Assembly (NCBI GenBank): GCA_024235595.1
Contig: JACKMC010000001.1
Location: forward strand, 620,001-684,000
Direction of reading: 5' to 3'
DNA from: Zoogloeaceae bacterium
GTDB lineage: Bacteria > Pseudomonadota > Gammaproteobacteria > Burkholderiales > Rhodocyclaceae
Length of the DNA: 64,000 nt
In this document: positions 61,924 through 64,000 of the stretch, one piece after another
Layout: the number at the start of each line of letters is the position of its first letter
How positions within the stretch are numbered: the stretch's first letter is position 1
Notes under the pieces: model-generated
What the model saw: the letters and a program-made list of their open reading frames with translations, nothing else
Told to the model about the DNA's origin: nothing
Database searches by the model: none
Made by a program: the position numbers and the translations under genes

Positions 61924-63486
61924 ATGAATGGCCTCTCGTTCGAACTCGCGCCATCGGCACCGACGCCCGATCCCAACCGCGTCGACATCGCCTGTTTCAC
62001 GGGCTACGTCGCACGGCGGGCGACGCCACTGCCCGTCGCGGTGCGCGCCGCGCTGGCCGAGGCACGCTGGACCGATGGACCCTATGCGCGGCCGCAGCCC
62101 GAGCTCGAAGCGCTCTTGCAGTTGCCGGTGGTGGTCGAGAGCTGGGGCGCGTTCGATGCGCTGTTTGCCTGGGATGCGCGACCGGTGGGGGTGGGCGGGC
62201 GAACCTGCGCCAGCTACCTCGGCGCGGCGGTGCGCAGCTTCTTTGCCAACGGCGGACGGCGCGCGGTGATCGTGCGCTGCGGCGATCCCTGGCCCTATCT
62301 CGAGCCTGCCGGTACGCGCGCAGCGCAGCGCAGCGCCCGGCTGGCGGCCTTGCTGGCGCCCGATGCCAGCCCGATGGACCCGTCGAGCTGGCTCGGCATC
62401 GCCCACCTGTCGGGCCTGCCCGAGGTGGCGCTGCTGTGCCTGCCTGACCTGCCCGATCTCTGCGCCGCCGAGCCGGCGCTGGTCGACGTCGCCATCGAGC
62501 CGCCGGCTTCCCCCGAAGTCTTCGTCGAGTGCTCCGCCAACACCGCTGCGGCGGTGGAAGAGGATGTCGGACTGCGCGACCTCGCGCCGCCGCGCGCCGA
62601 CCACGCCGGCTTCATCGCCTGGCGCGATGCGCTGGGCAGCGCCCGCGCGCGCCTCGCCAGCCGGCACCGCGAGCTCTTGTTGCTGGCGGCGCTGCCGCTG
62701 CCGATGCCCGGCGCGCGCAATGCCGACAACTGGGCGCAGGCGGATTTCCATGCCTACCTAGAGAACGCAGGCGTGCTCGCCGCACCCGACAGCAGCAATG
62801 GCGGCCGCGCCGCGGCAAGTGCTTTCGTGCAGCTCGCCTGGCCGTGGCTGAAGACCCGCCACAGCGCCGACCTGCCCGGCACGCTGGAGGCGCCCGACGG
62901 GCTGCTCGCCGGCCTGCTGGCAATCAACGCCTTGGCCCGCGGCACCTTCCGCTCGGTGGCCGGCAGCCGGCTCGCGTCGGTGTCGGGCAGCGAGCCGCTG
63001 CTCTCCTGGAGCGGCATTGCCGAGACCCCCTCCGATCGGCTGGCGCAGCGGGTGTGCGTGATCGCACCCTCGGTGGACGGCTGGACCCTGCATTCGGACG
63101 TCACCGCCAGCGCCGACGAGGCCTGGCGCGCGGGCGGAGTGAGCAGGCTGATGGGCGCAGTGCTGCGCGCCGCGCGACGCACCGGCGAAGCGGCCGTGTT
63201 CGAAGCCAGCGGGCCGGCGCTGTGGCAGCGCGTGACCCGCAGCATGGAGCAATTGCTGAGCGCCTTCTGGCGCGAGGGCGGGCTCGGCGGCGCCTCGCCC
63301 GACGAGGCCTTCAGCGTGCGCTGCGATCGCAGCACCATGAGCCAGAACGATCTCGACAACGGCCGCCTGCGGGCCGAAGTCAGCATCCTGCCGGTGGCGG
63401 CGGTGGAGCGCATCACCGTGGTGCTCGACCTCACCGGCGGCGGCGCGGCCGACGCCTTGAGCGAGCCGCTGCGCGAGGTGGCGTGA
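61924..63486 (+). CDS. eCIS contractile sheath protein 2 (diverged)
   Basis: 520 residues from ATG 61924 behind GGAGG. The N-terminus is less typical (NRVDIACFTGYVARRATPLP), but the FVQLAWPWLKT region and the C-terminal VRCDRSTMSQNDLDNGRLRAEV match the sheath C-terminal domain seen in sheath 1. Afp and PVC particles carry several sheath paralogues; this one is the diverged type, close to the second tube gene. The stop overlaps the next ATG by one base (TGATG). Confidence 0.8.
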   Translation: MNGLSFELAPSAPTPDPNRVDIACFTGYVARRATPLPVAVRAALAEARWTDGPYARPQPELEALLQLPVVVESWGAFDALFAWDARPVGVGGRTCASYLGAAVRSFFANGGRRAVIVRCGDPWPYLEPAGTRAAQRSARLAALLAPDASPMDPSSWLGIAHLSGLPEVALLCLPDLPDLCAAEPALVDVAIEPPASPEVFVECSANTAAAVEEDVGLRDLAPPRADHAGFIAWRDALGSARARLASRHRELLLLAALPLPMPGARNADNWAQADFHAYLENAGVLAAPDSSNGGRAAASAFVQLAWPWLKTRHSADLPGTLEAPDGLLAGLLAINALARGTFRSVAGSRLASVSGSEPLLSWSGIAETPSDRLAQRVCVIAPSVDGWTLHSDVTASADEAWRAGGVSRLMGAVLRAARRTGEAAVFEASGPALWQRVTRSMEQLLSAFWREGGLGGASPDEAFSVRCDRSTMSQNDLDNGRLRAEVSILPVAAVERITVVLDLTGGGAADALSEPLREVA

Positions 63487-63950
63487 TGAACGACATCCCG
63501 CTCCACGTCTTCCGCTTCCATGTGAGCTTCAGCCAGCAGTCGCTGGCCAAGCCAAGCGGCGCAGAGGTGCCGCTGTGCCGTGGCGCCTTCTCCGAGTGCA
63601 CCGGGCTGGAAGCCACCATGGAGCCCAAGGTCATCAAGGTCGGCGGCAGCAACTACGGCGCGGTGCAGCGCGCCGGCCAGGTGAGCTTCGCCACCGTGGT
63701 GCTCAAGCGCGGCATGACCGACACCCGCGACCTGTGGAACTGGTTCGCGAAGGTGGGCGCCGGCGCCTACGCCTATCGCCTGCAGGTCGAGATCGAGATG
63801 CGCAACAGTGCCGACGAGCCGATGCTGCGCTGGGCGCTGCGCCGCGCGATGCCGGTCAAGTTCAAGGCCGCCGACCTCAATGCCAAGGGCAACGAGATCG
63901 GTATCGAGGAACTGCATCTGGCCCATGAAGGGCTGGTACTCATCACCTAG
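63486..63950 (+). CDS. eCIS tail tube protein 2
   Basis: 154 residues. VFRFHVSFSQQ, LCRGAFSECTGLEATMEPKVIKVGGSNYG and FATVVLKRGMTDTRDLWNWF are gp19-type tube motifs; the ending GNEIGIEELHLAHEGLVLI is typical of the second tube type (Pvc5/Afp5-like). It overlaps the sheath-2 stop by one base and probably forms the baseplate-proximal ring. Confidence 0.9.
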   Translation: MNDIPLHVFRFHVSFSQQSLAKPSGAEVPLCRGAFSECTGLEATMEPKVIKVGGSNYGAVQRAGQVSFATVVLKRGMTDTRDLWNWFAKVGAGAYAYRLQVEIEMRNSADEPMLRWALRRAMPVKFKAADLNAKGNEIGIEELHLAHEGLVLIT

Positions 63951-63959
63951 GTCGCTCTC

Positions 63960-64000
63960 ATGCCCGAATTTCCCGACGACCTCATCGACCAGCCCGCCAC
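63960..64000 (+). CDS. next eCIS gene, first 13 codons only
   Basis: ATG at 63960, 9 bases after tube 2, opens MPEFPDDLIDQPA and runs off the right edge. Too short to identify; in related loci a small protein or a LysM-type baseplate protein comes next. Confidence 0.45.
   Translation, partial: MPEFPDDLIDQPA

Overview
The window is GC-rich, densely coded DNA from a Betaproteobacterium. The complete aerobic-type phenylacetyl-CoA (paa) cluster, the LivM-LivG fusion transporter, a TetR-type PaaR and many diheme c-type cytochromes suggest the Azoarcus/Aromatoleum/Thauera group (Rhodocyclales/Zoogloeaceae). That placement is inference from gene content, not from a marker gene. I saw no rRNA or tRNA gene, CRISPR array or intact insertion sequence.

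Layout. (1) 1-527: 5' end of a CoA-transferase gene, minus strand, with its promoter. (2) 765-11837, minus strand: a seven-gene apparent operon with four diheme c-type cytochromes (eight CXXCH sites), one lipoprotein, one secreted protein and a membrane-spanning protein with a cytoplasmic TIR domain. (3) 12300-12608: a BON-domain lipoprotein and a strong hairpin. (4) 12686-25454: phenylacetate catabolism. paaY and paaN run leftward and paaG-H-I-K-A-B-C-D-E-R-J run rightward from a shared control region that carries a PaaR-like palindrome and a perfect FNR-type box. (5) 25581-30675: a branched-chain-type ABC importer, probably for an aromatic acid or amino acid. (6) 30723-32249: hemerythrin, a secreted peptidoglycan-binding protein and a small Cys-rich protein. 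(7) 32450-53265: a tightly packed locus encoding a GAF-HlyD adaptor, an M50 protease fused to PqqD-like and HlyD-like parts, a shortened SecA-like ATPase, a second HlyD-like adaptor, a giant DUF4347/cadherin-like repeat protein of about 3,940 residues with an N-terminal LEPR motif, a GGDEF cyclase, and a convergent HDOD gene. (8) 53327-55011: an ABC-2 exporter pair. (9) 55160-57615: a small membrane-protein operon, a frameshifted GYD gene and degenerate DNA. (10) 57616-64000: the start of an extracellular contractile injection system (eCIS, PVC/Afp type) with a Pvc16-like cap, two sheath and two tube genes.

How the parts work together. In the paa region phenylacetate is imported, activated (PaaK), epoxidised (PaaABCE, with PaaD as probable maturation factor), isomerised (PaaG), opened and oxidised (PaaN is the dehydrogenase half only), then beta-oxidised (PaaH, PaaJ). 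The hydratase partner of PaaN and PaaF are not in this window. Region 7 reads as one transcription unit: four export-type proteins immediately precede one giant surface-type substrate. The best candidate for an undescribed system is this SecA-like/M50/HlyD export module with its LEPR-motif giant protein. The cytochrome-TIR operon is second. The giant gene is split by a cluster of small indels inside one pair of near-identical repeats. Restoring the 8 missing bases gives one intact frame, so an assembly error or a very recent mutation is likely.
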